Assembly (NCBI GenBank): GCA_018065985.1
Contig: JAGHSF010000043.1
Span: forward strand, 1 to 64,000
Length of the DNA stretch: 64,000 bases
Origin: Candidatus Cryptobacteroides choladohippi
GTDB lineage: Bacteria; Bacteroidota; Bacteroidia; Bacteroidales; UBA932
Reading direction: 5' to 3'
Both the position numbers and the translations under genes were made by a program. Positions 29,697 through 37,765 of this stretch are shown here, piece after piece. Numbering within the stretch: position 1 is the first letter of the stretch; each line of letters starts with the position of its first letter. Below the pieces are notes generated by a model. That model saw nothing but the letters and a program-made list of their open reading frames with translations, was not told where the DNA came from and made no database searches.

Positions 29697-30098
29697 ATGT
29701 GGCAAAGAATCCAAACACTTTATCTGGCATTGGCGACGGGACTCGTCGCCGCCATGTTCTTCTGCAAGAAGGCAGATGACATCAGCTTCATCTCGTACTA
29801 CCCCTACCTCATCCTGATGGTGATAGTCATACTCCTCAATCTGCTCGCCATCTCGAGCTACTCTCACAGGATATTCCAGATGCGCACGGCAATACTGAGC
29901 GCCATCATAGCAGTCGCACTTCAGGCCTGGCTGGCGGTGGATTTCCTGGCAACACACACTGAACGCATCTTCCATGTGGCAGCCATCTTCCCCATAGTGG
30001 CCGTCATCCTCAACGTTCTTGCAGCACGTGCAATATTCTCCGACGAGCTCATGGTGCGCAGCGCCGGAAGGCTCAGAGGGCCGAAAAGAAAGAAATAA
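29697..30098 (+). CDS. DUF4293-like small membrane protein
   Basis: A 133-residue protein with four predicted transmembrane helices (about 5-22, 34-54, 66-84 and 92-110) and a strongly basic tail (RLRGPKRKK). The start MWQRIQTLYL and the helix pattern match the Bacteroidota DUF4293 family, whose function is unknown. It sits 2 bases after the LytTR gene and 12 bases before the phosphorylase. Confidence 0.8.
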   Translation: MWQRIQTLYLALATGLVAAMFFCKKADDISFISYYPYLILMVIVILLNLLAISSYSHRIFQMRTAILSAIIAVALQAWLAVDFLATHTERIFHVAAIFPIVAVILNVLAARAIFSDELMVRSAGRLRGPKRKK

Positions 30099-30110
30099 CC
30101 ACAGAACAAC

Positions 30111-30980
30111 ATGAGAATACCTGAATCTGAACTGATAATCAATTCCGACGGATCCGCATTCCATCTTCACATCCGTCCGGAGCAGCTGGCAAAAGACATC
30201 ATCCTCGTCGGCGATCCCGGCAGAGTCGAGATGATACGCGATCTCTTCACGGAAGTGGAATGCCAGGGCGCATCACGCGAATTCGTCTGGGCTACCGGAA
30301 TCTACAACGGCAAGCGGCTCACCACACTTTCGACAGGCATAGGCTGCGACAACCTCGACATAGTCATGACCGAGCTTGACGCCCTCGCCAACATAGACTT
30401 CCAGAGCAGGACAGTCAAACCCGAACACACCACCCTCAACATCCTGAGGCTCGGCACCTGCGGTGCAATCCAGCCAGAGATCCCCCTGGGCGCATTCATA
30501 CTCTCGCATATCTCCATAGGCTGCGACGGCCTCCTGAACTGGTACGAGGACCGCGACTCCATCGCCCTGGCCGATTTCGAGGAAGCATTCAAGGAGCACG
30601 TACACTGGAACAGGCACCTTCCCGACCCGTACTTCGTGCGCAACAGCAGCTACATGATCGAGAAGTTCAAGGACTGCACAGTCAAGGGAATGACGGTGGC
30701 CGCAAGCGGCTTCTATGGCCCTCAGGGACGCTCCGTGCGACTTGGTCTGGCCATGCCGGACATGCTCGAAGACTTCGAAAGCTTCGAGTTCGGCGGATTC
30801 AGGATCACCAACTTCGAGATGGAAGGCTCAGCCCTTGCGGGCATGTCCGCAAAACTCGGGCACAATGCAGCAACACTCTGCTGCGCCATAGCCCATCGCC
30901 ACCACAAGGGAGCGAACACGGACTACAAGCCCAGAGTGTTTGAAATGGTCAAGCTCGCGCTTGACAGGATGACTGAGTAG
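30111..30980 (+). CDS. Nucleoside phosphorylase (uridine phosphorylase-like)
   Basis: A 289-residue member of the PNP/UDP phosphorylase family. Phosphate- and substrate-binding signatures are IILVGDPGRVEMI, STGIGCDNLDIVMTEL, RLGTCGAIQPEI and NFEMEGSALAGM (the Glu-Met-Glu segment that binds ribose). It splits a nucleoside into base and ribose-1-phosphate for salvage. Uridine is the likeliest substrate but is not proven by motif. The stop lies 3 bases from the stop of the convergent prfA, with no terminator between. Confidence 0.88.
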   Translation: MRIPESELIINSDGSAFHLHIRPEQLAKDIILVGDPGRVEMIRDLFTEVECQGASREFVWATGIYNGKRLTTLSTGIGCDNLDIVMTELDALANIDFQSRTVKPEHTTLNILRLGTCGAIQPEIPLGAFILSHISIGCDGLLNWYEDRDSIALADFEEAFKEHVHWNRHLPDPYFVRNSSYMIEKFKDCTVKGMTVAASGFYGPQGRSVRLGLAMPDMLEDFESFEFGGFRITNFEMEGSALAGMSAKLGHNAATLCCAIAHRHHKGANTDYKPRVFEMVKLALDRMTE

Positions 30981-30983
30981 GAA

Positions 30984-32078
30984 TTATTCTCCGGCCTCCT
31001 TCAGGCGCTCGGCGTTCTCCGCAATCTGCAGCTGGTCGATGCACTCCTGGATGGCTCCGTCCATGAAGACGGGGAGGTTGTACATGCTCCAGTTGATACG
31101 GTGGTCCGTAACTCGACCCTGAGGGTAGTTGTAGGTACGGATCTTTGCCGAACGGTCACCGGTGCTCACCATGGTCTTGCGCTTGGATGCAATCTCGTCA
31201 AGATATTTCTGATGCTCGAGATTGTATAGACGCGTACGGAGTTCCTCGAACGCACGGTCCTTGTTCTTGAGCTGCGAGCGCTCCTCCTGGCACTGCACGA
31301 CCAGTCCGGAAGGGATATGGGTGAGGCGGACAGCCGAATATGTGGTATTCACACCCTGGCCGCCGGGGCCTGATGAGCAGAACAGATCGAGACGGATGTC
31401 GTCCCATCTGAGGTCGACATCGAACTCTCCCGCCTCAGGGAAAACGGCCACGGATGCCGCAGAAGTCTGGATACGGCCCCGGGTCTCGGTCTGAGGCACA
31501 CGCTGTACACGGTGCACACCTGACTCATACTTCATGATGCCATAGACACCGTCCACGTTCGAGCTGAGCTTGAACACGATCTGCTTGTAGCCTCCCGATG
31601 TGCCGGGAGCCTGGTCGGTAACCTCGAGCTTCCATCCGCGGGATTCGGCATAGTGCTGATACATGCGGAAAAGGTCTCCTGCAAAGATTGCAGCCTCGTC
31701 ACCGCCGGCGCCGCCGCGGATCTCGACCATGGCATTCTTGCCGTCATCAGGATCGGCAGGGATGAGAAGCAGCTTGATGTTCTGCTCCATGTCGGGGATT
31801 CTGGGCTCTATGTCATTGATCTCTTCGCGTGCCATCTCACGAAGTTCCTCATCCTTCTCATTCACGAGGATGTCCTTTGCGGAAGCAAGGTCGTCCATCA
31901 TCTTCTTGTATTCCAAACCGGCCTTGATGATGGGTTCGAGTTCCTTGTAGTCCTTGTTCAACTGGACGAACTTCTTCATGTCGGACATCACGTCCGGACT
32001 TGCAAGCTGGTCCTGCAGGCTCTGGAACTTGCCCTGCAGCGAGAGTACTTTCTCAAGTAATGTACTGGTTTCTGCCAT
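30984..32078 (-). CDS. prfA: Peptide chain release factor 1
   Basis: A 364-residue class I release factor for UAA and UAG. The catalytic GGQ is in [20 protein letters not shown], and the stop-codon recognition tripeptide of the PxT type is in [12 protein letters not shown], which separates RF1 from RF2 (SPF). The family end [15 protein letters not shown] is present. It is the last gene of the mazG-tcdA-GNAT-prfA unit, 6 bases after the GNAT gene. Confidence 0.97.
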   Translation of the reverse strand: MAETSTLLEKVLSLQGKFQSLQDQLASPDVMSDMKKFVQLNKDYKELEPIIKAGLEYKKMMDDLASAKDILVNEKDEELREMAREEINDIEPRIPDMEQNIKLLLIPADPDDGKNAMVEIRGGAGGDEAAIFAGDLFRMYQHYAESRGWKLEVTDQAPGTSGGYKQIVFKLSSNVDGVYGIMKYESGVHRVQRVPQTETRGRIQTSAASVAVFPEAGEFDVDLRWDDIRLDLFCSSGPGGQGVNTTYSAVRLTHIPSGLVVQCQEERSQLKNKDRAFEELRTRLYNLEHQKYLDEIASKRKTMVSTGDRSAKIRTYNYPQGRVTDHRINWSMYNLPVFMDGAIQECIDQLQIAENAERLKEAGE

Positions 32079-32084
32079 ATGTAT

Positions 32085-33203
32085 CTAATCTATTTTCTTT
32101 ATGTAGCAGCGGCGCCTCATGTAAGGCTCACGCTCGTATTCATTCCAGATGTTCACAGCCGAATTCGACTCTATCTGGGGGTTGGTTATGCATCTTTTGA
32201 TGCCCGACCTGCGTGCCTTGCCGGCAATGTCACTGTAATATACCGCACTGATTCCCCTGCCCTGCCATTCGGGAGCGGCTCCGTTCAGCATGAGGTCGCA
32301 CAGCTCAGTGCCATGCATGGCCCTCATGATATGGAACCAACCGAAGGGGAAAAGTCTGCCCCTGGCCTTCTGCAGTGCCCTGGAGATGCTCGGAAAGGCT
32401 ATTCCGAAAGCCGCAACCTTGCCGTCCCCGTCCAGGACTATGCTGGACGTCCTGCCTGATATGAAAGGCATCATCTCCTTGATTTCCTCCTCTATCTCCT
32501 CATCGGTGAAAGGGATGAAATTATGCACCTTGCCATAGAAGCTGCGGTTATATACGTCAAAGAACTCGCGCACCAGGGCATGGTCCTTCTTCAGGGAATC
32601 GATGTCGGCAAAATGGAGATCGTAGCGCTGCATGAGCATCTCAGCCACCCTCCGGGTCTTGTCGGGAACGCCCTGGTCAGCCCTCAACACGTACTGCAGC
32701 CAGTCGCATTCCTTGGAAAAGCCGTACTTCTCGACGAACCTGCCGTAATACGCATGATTGTATATGCAGTTGAAGGGCGGGATGTTTTCAAAGCCCTCGA
32801 CAAGCATTCCCTGCCTGCCAAGAGTGTTGTAGTAGAGGGGCCCGTGGATCTCCTCCATGCCGTTTTCCCCGGCCCACGCCTCGGCAGCAGCGAAAAGGAG
32901 CCTTGCCACCTCGTAGTCGTCGATGACGTCGAACCATCCGAAGCGGGCACGCTTCACCTTGTAGAGCTCGTTGTACCTGGGATTGATGGCTGCGCATATC
33001 CGCCCGACAACCTTTCCCTTCCCGTCCAGGGCAAGCCACAGCTTCCTCTGGCAGTACGAGAGGGTGGAGACCCTGGTCAGGGACCTCAGCTGGTCGGAGT
33101 GCAGTGCTGGCACATACTGGGGGCAGTCCCTGTACAGTTCATCAGGGAATTTGATGAATCGCATAAGATCCTTCCTGCCATTAACTTCCAGTATGGTATA
33201 CAT
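32085..33203 (-). CDS. GNAT-fold N-acetyltransferase-like protein (YghO-like)
   Basis: A 372-residue protein with a two-part GNAT architecture. The N-terminal part contains FIKFPDELYRDCPQYVPAL and ALDGKGKVVGRICAAINPRYNEL; the C-terminal acceptor part contains WQGRGISAVYYSDIAGKARRSG, which resembles an acetyl-CoA site, and ends near INPQIESNSAVNIWNE-type residues. It belongs to the large YghO/COG3153-like group, for which no substrate is established. A separate -7 box at 33211-33218 lies seven bases before the ATG, so this gene and prfA can be transcribed independently of mazG-tcdA. Confidence 0.78.
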   Translation of the reverse strand: MYTILEVNGRKDLMRFIKFPDELYRDCPQYVPALHSDQLRSLTRVSTLSYCQRKLWLALDGKGKVVGRICAAINPRYNELYKVKRARFGWFDVIDDYEVARLLFAAAEAWAGENGMEEIHGPLYYNTLGRQGMLVEGFENIPPFNCIYNHAYYGRFVEKYGFSKECDWLQYVLRADQGVPDKTRRVAEMLMQRYDLHFADIDSLKKDHALVREFFDVYNRSFYGKVHNFIPFTDEEIEEEIKEMMPFISGRTSSIVLDGDGKVAAFGIAFPSISRALQKARGRLFPFGWFHIMRAMHGTELCDLMLNGAAPEWQGRGISAVYYSDIAGKARRSGIKRCITNPQIESNSAVNIWNEYEREPYMRRRCYIKKID

Positions 33204-33210
33204 ATCCCGG

Positions 33211-33218
33211 CAAAGTTA
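33211..33218 (-). promoter_or_regulatory. Internal -7 promoter box before the GNAT gene
   Basis: TAACTTTG on the minus strand. Its first three bases (TAA) are the stop codon of tcdA. Confidence 0.55.
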
Positions 33219-33947
33219 GAAATTTTCCGTGAGGTCTGCAATGCGAGTTATCACAGCCTGTGCGCAGACGCATCCGAACACCGCGGGCATGTACGAAATC
33301 GTACCCACCTGAGACCTCTTGTTGCGGGACTCCTCGAGGACCATGGAATCCTTCCTGGGAAGTTCGCCGGAGAACACGGCAAGAAAGCCTTTGTAGATTC
33401 CAAGTTTGTGCAGACGCTTGCGGACCATGTATGCCAGAGGGTCCTGATATGTCTTGGAGATGTCGGCGATGCGCACCATGGTGGCATCGGCCTTTGCGCC
33501 GCTGCCCATCGAGCTCACCAGCGGAATGCCGTTGCCCAGGCAATACTGGATGAGCGCGATCTTGGGGCTCAGGGTATCGATGGCATCGACGACGAAATCG
33601 AGCCTGCCCTGTGAGGACATGATTGCCGGCATGTTCTCCTCGGATACATATTCGGCCACCACGGCTATGTCAAGATCGGGATTGATGTCAAGCAGGCGCC
33701 GCCTGAGCACCTCCACCTTGGGCTGCCCCAATGTGGAATGCAGGGCCAGCAGCTGGCGGTTCAGATTGCTCTGGGCCACCTCGTCGTTGTCTATGATCAG
33801 GATGTGGCCGAGGCCTGAGCGCACAAGCATCTCGGCAGCATAACCGCCGACACCGCCGACGCCCACGACTGCAACACGGGATGCCCTGAGACGTTCAAGC
33901 CCCTTTGCGCCAAGCAGCAGCTCGGTTCGTTCCGTCCAGTGCGTCAT
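33216..33947 (-). CDS. tcdA: tRNA threonylcarbamoyladenosine dehydratase (TcdA/YgdL)
   Basis: A 243-residue E1-like (ThiF/MoeB fold) enzyme. ATP binding is through VAVVGVGGVGGYAAEMLVRSG; DNDEVAQSNLNRQ is the adenylation motif; the DAIDTLSPKIALI segment and PLVSSMGSGAKADATMVRI are typical of TcdA. It cyclises the t6A base at tRNA position 37. The start overlaps the mazG stop by four bases. Confidence 0.9.
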   Translation of the reverse strand: MTHWTERTELLLGAKGLERLRASRVAVVGVGGVGGYAAEMLVRSGLGHILIIDNDEVAQSNLNRQLLALHSTLGQPKVEVLRRRLLDINPDLDIAVVAEYVSEENMPAIMSSQGRLDFVVDAIDTLSPKIALIQYCLGNGIPLVSSMGSGAKADATMVRIADISKTYQDPLAYMVRKRLHKLGIYKGFLAVFSGELPRKDSMVLEESRNKRSQVGTISYMPAVFGCVCAQAVITRIADLTENF

Positions 33948-34750
33948 AGTCCCTTGGCTTTGCCCTCATCCCAGATGGCATCCATCTCGGCAAGAGTGAG
34001 GTCGGTGAGTCTTATCCCCTTCTTGAGGGTATTCTCTTCAAGATACGTGAATCTGCGTCTGAACTTGCTGCAGGTGCCGCTGAGCGCCGCTTCGGGGTCG
34101 ATGCCGTACAGGCGGGTGGCATTGATGACGGCGAACATCAGGTCGCCGAACTCTTCCTGCATGTGGGCGCGGTCTCCCTCTTCGCAGGCTTCCCTTGCCT
34201 CGCCAAGCTCCTCTTCGACCTTGTCCCACACATCCTCGGGCTTCTCCCAGTCGAAGCCGCAGCCGCGGGCTTTCTCCTGCATGCTGAGAGCCTTGAGCAC
34301 AGCAGGCATGGCATCGGGTATCCCGCTCATTACGGTCTTGTTGCCATCTTTCTCCCTGGCCTTCACAAGTTCCCATGTATCAGCGATTTCCTTGGCGCTT
34401 GGCGCCTCGCCTTCGGCAACGGGGGTGCCGTCGGGACGGAATACGTGAGGGTGACGGAAAATCATCTTGGCACATATCTTCTCCAGGCTGTCAGCTATGT
34501 CGAAGGAGCCTTTCTCCTCACCAATCCTGGCATAGAAGACCATATGATAGAGCAGATCTCCTATCTCCTTGCTGAGTTCCCTGTCATCGCCCTTGAGCAC
34601 AGCGTCGGCCAGTTCATACACTTCCTCCTCGGTCATTGGGCGGAGCGTCCCGAAGGTCTGCTCCGCATTCCAGGGGCAGCGCTCGCGCAAGGCATCCATT
34701 ATGTCCAGAAGACGGCCGAAGGCCTCCATCTTCTCCTGCTTTGTGTGCAT
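33944..34750 (-). CDS. mazG: Nucleoside triphosphate pyrophosphohydrolase MazG
   Basis: A 268-residue protein with two MazG domains. The first carries MTEEEVYELADAVLKGDD and KEIGDLLYHMVFYARIGEE (the EExxE and ExxD metal motifs), and the second VEEELGEAREACEEGD and EEFGDLMFAVINATR. It hydrolyses NTPs to NMP and pyrophosphate and cleans up non-canonical nucleotides. ATG 34750 (MHTKQEKMEAFG) is chosen because the frame further upstream runs through the promoter region and into the divergent gene. A -7 box lies at 34778-34785. Confidence 0.93.
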   Translation of the reverse strand: MHTKQEKMEAFGRLLDIMDALRERCPWNAEQTFGTLRPMTEEEVYELADAVLKGDDRELSKEIGDLLYHMVFYARIGEEKGSFDIADSLEKICAKMIFRHPHVFRPDGTPVAEGEAPSAKEIADTWELVKAREKDGNKTVMSGIPDAMPAVLKALSMQEKARGCGFDWEKPEDVWDKVEEELGEAREACEEGDRAHMQEEFGDLMFAVINATRLYGIDPEAALSGTCSKFRRRFTYLEENTLKKGIRLTDLTLAEMDAIWDEGKAKGL

Positions 34751-34763
34751 AGATATTATTTTG

Positions 34764-34771
34764 TATTTTTG
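34764..34771 (+). promoter_or_regulatory. -7 promoter box for the CoA-transferase gene
   Basis: TATTTTTG on the plus strand, 25 bases before the ATG at 34797. A second match, TAAATTTG at 34787-34794, lies too close to the ATG to be the main promoter. Confidence 0.55.
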
Positions 34772-34777
34772 CAGGCA

Positions 34778-34785
34778 CAAAAATA
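34778..34785 (-). promoter_or_regulatory. -7 promoter box for mazG
   Basis: TATTTTTG on the minus strand, 27 bases before the mazG ATG. It faces the plus-strand box at 34764-34771, so the two transcripts would start almost on top of each other. Confidence 0.55.
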
Positions 34786-34796
34786 ATAAATTTGTA

Positions 34797-36098
34797 ATGA
34801 AACCTATCAAATTCGTTTCCGCCGATGAGGCCGTAAGCCATATCCCGTCACACAGCCACATCCACCTGAGCAGTGTAGCCAGCGTGCCCCACTGCCTCAT
34901 TCAGGCGCTCTGCCGCAGGGCAGACGCAGGCGACGTGACAGACCTGCACTTCCATCACTTCCACACCGAGGGTCCCGCTCCCTACAGCGACCCCGCTTAT
35001 GAAGGGAAGTTCTTCGACCAGGGATTCTTCATCGGTCCCAATGTAAGGCCCAACGTAAACTCAGGATACGCAGACTATCTGCCCGTCCATCTTGGAGAAA
35101 GCCCGGCTCTGTACCGCAAGGGTTACATCAAGCTCGGAGCAGCTCTCGTCAACATCTCTCTTCCCGACGAGAACGGCATGGTATCTCTCGGAACTTCCGT
35201 TGACTGCTCCATCGCAGCCATCGAGACTGCCGACATCGTGATCGGCGTTGTGAACCCCAATGTTCCTTTCGCATACGGCGACCTCGTCAGCATCGATGCC
35301 TTCGACTATCTCGTAGAGGACGATACTCCCCTTGTGACCGCAGCCTTCGCCGAGCCCACACCCACCGAGATGATCATCGGCAAGAACTGCGCGGCTCTCG
35401 TGGAGGACGGCGACTGTATACAGATGGGCATAGGCGCCCTTCCCAACGCTCTCGCAGGTGAACTCGGCGGGCACAAGAACCTTGGCCTGCACACCGAGAT
35501 GTTCGCCGACGGCCTTCTCAAGCTGATAAAGGCAGGAGTCATAAACGGCGCATGCAAGAAGATAGACACCGGCAAGGTGGTCGCATCCTTCCTTCTCGGT
35601 TCAAAGGACGTTTACTCCTTCATCGACCACAACCCCGGCGTGCTCATGAGAGACATCGCATACTCCAACAACCCTGCCGTCATCGCTCAGAATCCCCACA
35701 TGATGGCCATCAACTCAGCAACGGAAGTCGACTTCACCGGTCAGGTCAGCGCCGACTCCATCGGCACCCGCATCTTCAGCGGAACCGGCGGCCAGCTTGA
35801 GTTCGTGCGCGGAGCAACAATGTCAGAGGGCGGAAAGAGCATCATCGCATTCGCTTCCCGCACCCTCAAGGGCAAGAACAAGATAGTAAGCAGCCTCAAC
35901 ACCGGTGCCGGCATTGTGACTCCCCGTTCGGACGCACACTGGTTCGTGACCGAGTACGGTTCTGTCAACCTCTACGGCAAGAGTCTGCAGGAGAGGGCAA
36001 AGCTGATGATCTCGATCGCCCACCCGGACGACAGGGAGATGCTTGACCGCGAAGCCTTCGAGCGCTTCGGCCCGCACTACCACAACTTCAGCATTTAA
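34797..36098 (+). CDS. Acetyl-CoA hydrolase/transferase family CoA-transferase
   Basis: A 433-residue protein of the family I CoA-transferase type that includes 4-hydroxybutyrate, succinate and butyryl-CoA:acetate CoA-transferases. The catalytic glutamate is in LGLHTEMFADG, and GQLEFVRGATMSEGGKSIIA with IVTPRSDAHWFVTEYG are the conserved C-terminal segments. It moves CoA between acetate and another short acid during fermentation; the partner acid cannot be told from motifs. ATG 34797 is chosen because earlier in-frame codons lie upstream of both -7 boxes. It is a single gene with a strong terminator after it. Confidence 0.9.
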   Translation: MKPIKFVSADEAVSHIPSHSHIHLSSVASVPHCLIQALCRRADAGDVTDLHFHHFHTEGPAPYSDPAYEGKFFDQGFFIGPNVRPNVNSGYADYLPVHLGESPALYRKGYIKLGAALVNISLPDENGMVSLGTSVDCSIAAIETADIVIGVVNPNVPFAYGDLVSIDAFDYLVEDDTPLVTAAFAEPTPTEMIIGKNCAALVEDGDCIQMGIGALPNALAGELGGHKNLGLHTEMFADGLLKLIKAGVINGACKKIDTGKVVASFLLGSKDVYSFIDHNPGVLMRDIAYSNNPAVIAQNPHMMAINSATEVDFTGQVSADSIGTRIFSGTGGQLEFVRGATMSEGGKSIIAFASRTLKGKNKIVSSLNTGAGIVTPRSDAHWFVTEYGSVNLYGKSLQERAKLMISIAHPDDREMLDREAFERFGPHYHNFSI

Positions 36099-36114
36099 GC
36101 AAGACTCACAATAC

Positions 36115-36153
36115 AGAAAACGGAGACCGCAGCAATCGCGGTCTCCGTTTTCT
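36115..36153. terminator. Bidirectional terminator between the CoA-transferase and fimbrillin genes
   Basis: The arms AGAAAACGGAGACCGC (36115-36130) and GCGGTCTCCGTTTTCT (36138-36153) form a perfect 16-bp stem around a 7-base loop between two convergent genes. Confidence 0.85.
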
Positions 36154-36173
36154 ATTGTCCTGCTTTGGCGGAA

Positions 36174-37760
36174 CTACTCCGAGTCGCGGACGCAGCGGAC
36201 CTGATAACCCGAGCAGATATTGGTGAATGCCGTATTGAGCTTGCCATGTATCACGGGTGAGAAGGTCGACATGATGCCGAAGAACTGGTAATTGGTGATG
36301 ACGCCATCGTTCTTCTTGCAAAGATGTCCCGTAGAGAGCGCGATGTAGTTCATTGTGTTTTCACCGAGATATTCGGTAAGATTGCCAGCCTTGGCAGCAT
36401 CGATTGCCGTAGTCAGGTATGCGCCATTGCCAGATAAGGTTGTCTTGTTCCTGATGCCTGACATCACATATTGGAATCCAGCTGCATTGGCATTGGGGAT
36501 AGTCGCATACATAAGGTCACTGTCATAGAAGAGCGCAGTTTCGGCGGGTGCAACCAGAGCGTCTCCTTCGGCCTTTGTAGGAATGTGCCATCCCTTGGGG
36601 CAGATACCCTGCGCGCCTTCGAACGACTCGTAGTTGTCTTCCGTGATATCATTCGTCCCGAAGATCGCATAATAGTCGTAGAGATAGCCATACTTCTCAT
36701 TCTTTGCGGATTCGGCACCGCCATCCTGGAATGCAGGCACGCTGTACCAGATATGGTCGTCGGACTGGGGATCAGATGAAACCACGGTTCCGTAAGGAAC
36801 GTACCTGAGAGGCTGTGTCATCCAGATCTTTCCGTTGAAATCCTTGACAGTGTAATTCACGTTGTCATACTCGATATAGCCATCCTCAAGGTACTCGTGG
36901 AAAGAGACTTCGCGCCTCTGTTCACCGTTGAGTTCGCCGCCATCATCCCAGTTCTGGATCTCACCGGAAAGGGCGACCTTGACGTTCTCGGAAGTAACCT
37001 CGGCATTGATGGTATATGTGTATCCCTGCTTGAGGATAGACTCGGGGATATCGGTCACGAGCACGGTGCCTGACATGACCTTGATCTCGAGTGAGAGTGT
37101 CGATGTCTGAGGGACAACTATGGCTCTGTACTTCTGATTGGGTGTCATGCACTCAGCCTTGATGTCTGATGCATCCGCCTCGGCTGCCGATACCGTGATC
37201 TCGCCATCCACACCTATAGAAATGTCGGCCGTGGGAACGAGGTTCCGGACGCATACATACTCGATCTCGGCATCAGCCGTGTTGGCGATGTTGACGACAA
37301 TCTGGCTCAGGTAATGTCTGAACACCATGGCAACCGCCTCACGCTGAGGCAGGACCCCACTTTTTGCGGCAGCCATGAAATCGGAAGACCCGGCGCCATC
37401 GGACTGGTCGGCAGCCACGGTGAAACTTGTGGGGAATCCGTCAGCCTGATACGGGAAGAAAGCCTTGAGCATGCAGGCGTCGCCACCTTGCGCATACCAT
37501 TTCATATCACCGGCAAAAGCCTTTGCAGCCTCATCGTAGGCAAGGCACGCGTTGTCCGCATACTCTGTCCCGTCAGCCTTTATGATGGCAAGGCCTATCT
37601 GGTCTCCCTGCTCGAAATTTGTTGCAGTTGCCCTGGTGATGACAGGCTCAATCTTCACGAGCCCCGGCTCTACGGGAGCATCAGGGGATGATTGCCTGCA
37701 TCCGGCTGCAGCGAAGACAGCCATTCCAAGGAAGAACAATGCTTTTCTCATATTATTCAT
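36174..37760 (-). CDS. Fimbrillin-like lipoprotein with a C-terminal FISUMP domain
   Basis: A 528-residue lipoprotein (MRKALFFLGMAVFAAAGC, lipidated Cys at residue 21 counted from the first ATG). Residues about 35-270 resemble the fimbrillin (Mfa/FimA-like) fold seen in surface pilins of Bacteroidales, with QGDQIGLAIIKADGTEY and AVAMVFRHYLSQIVVNI. Residues about 290-527 match the FISUMP module: NGKIWMTQPLRYV, YGYLYDYYAIFG, ICPKGWHIPTKAEGDAL and a final VRCVRDSE. FISUMP domains occur on surface lipoproteins of unknown function. Two ATG codons (37760 and 37751) are possible starts. It is the last gene of the TonB-DUF4876-DUF6850 operon, 5 bases after the DUF6850 gene. Confidence 0.82.
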   Translation of the reverse strand: MNNMRKALFFLGMAVFAAAGCRQSSPDAPVEPGLVKIEPVITRATATNFEQGDQIGLAIIKADGTEYADNACLAYDEAAKAFAGDMKWYAQGGDACMLKAFFPYQADGFPTSFTVAADQSDGAGSSDFMAAAKSGVLPQREAVAMVFRHYLSQIVVNIANTADAEIEYVCVRNLVPTADISIGVDGEITVSAAEADASDIKAECMTPNQKYRAIVVPQTSTLSLEIKVMSGTVLVTDIPESILKQGYTYTINAEVTSENVKVALSGEIQNWDDGGELNGEQRREVSFHEYLEDGYIEYDNVNYTVKDFNGKIWMTQPLRYVPYGTVVSSDPQSDDHIWYSVPAFQDGGAESAKNEKYGYLYDYYAIFGTNDITEDNYESFEGAQGICPKGWHIPTKAEGDALVAPAETALFYDSDLMYATIPNANAAGFQYVMSGIRNKTTLSGNGAYLTTAIDAAKAGNLTEYLGENTMNYIALSTGHLCKKNDGVITNYQFFGIMSTFSPVIHGKLNTAFTNICSGYQVRCVRDSE

Positions 37761-37765
37761 TTGAA

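Noticed and set aside
32523..33614. A 363-codon open frame on the plus strand across two genes
   Set aside because: It is antisense to the GNAT gene and tcdA, which are both supported by family motifs and tight spacing.
34787..34794. TAAATTTG as the main promoter of the CoA-transferase gene
   Set aside because: Only two bases separate it from the ATG, so transcription would begin inside the coding region; the box at 34764-34771 fits better.
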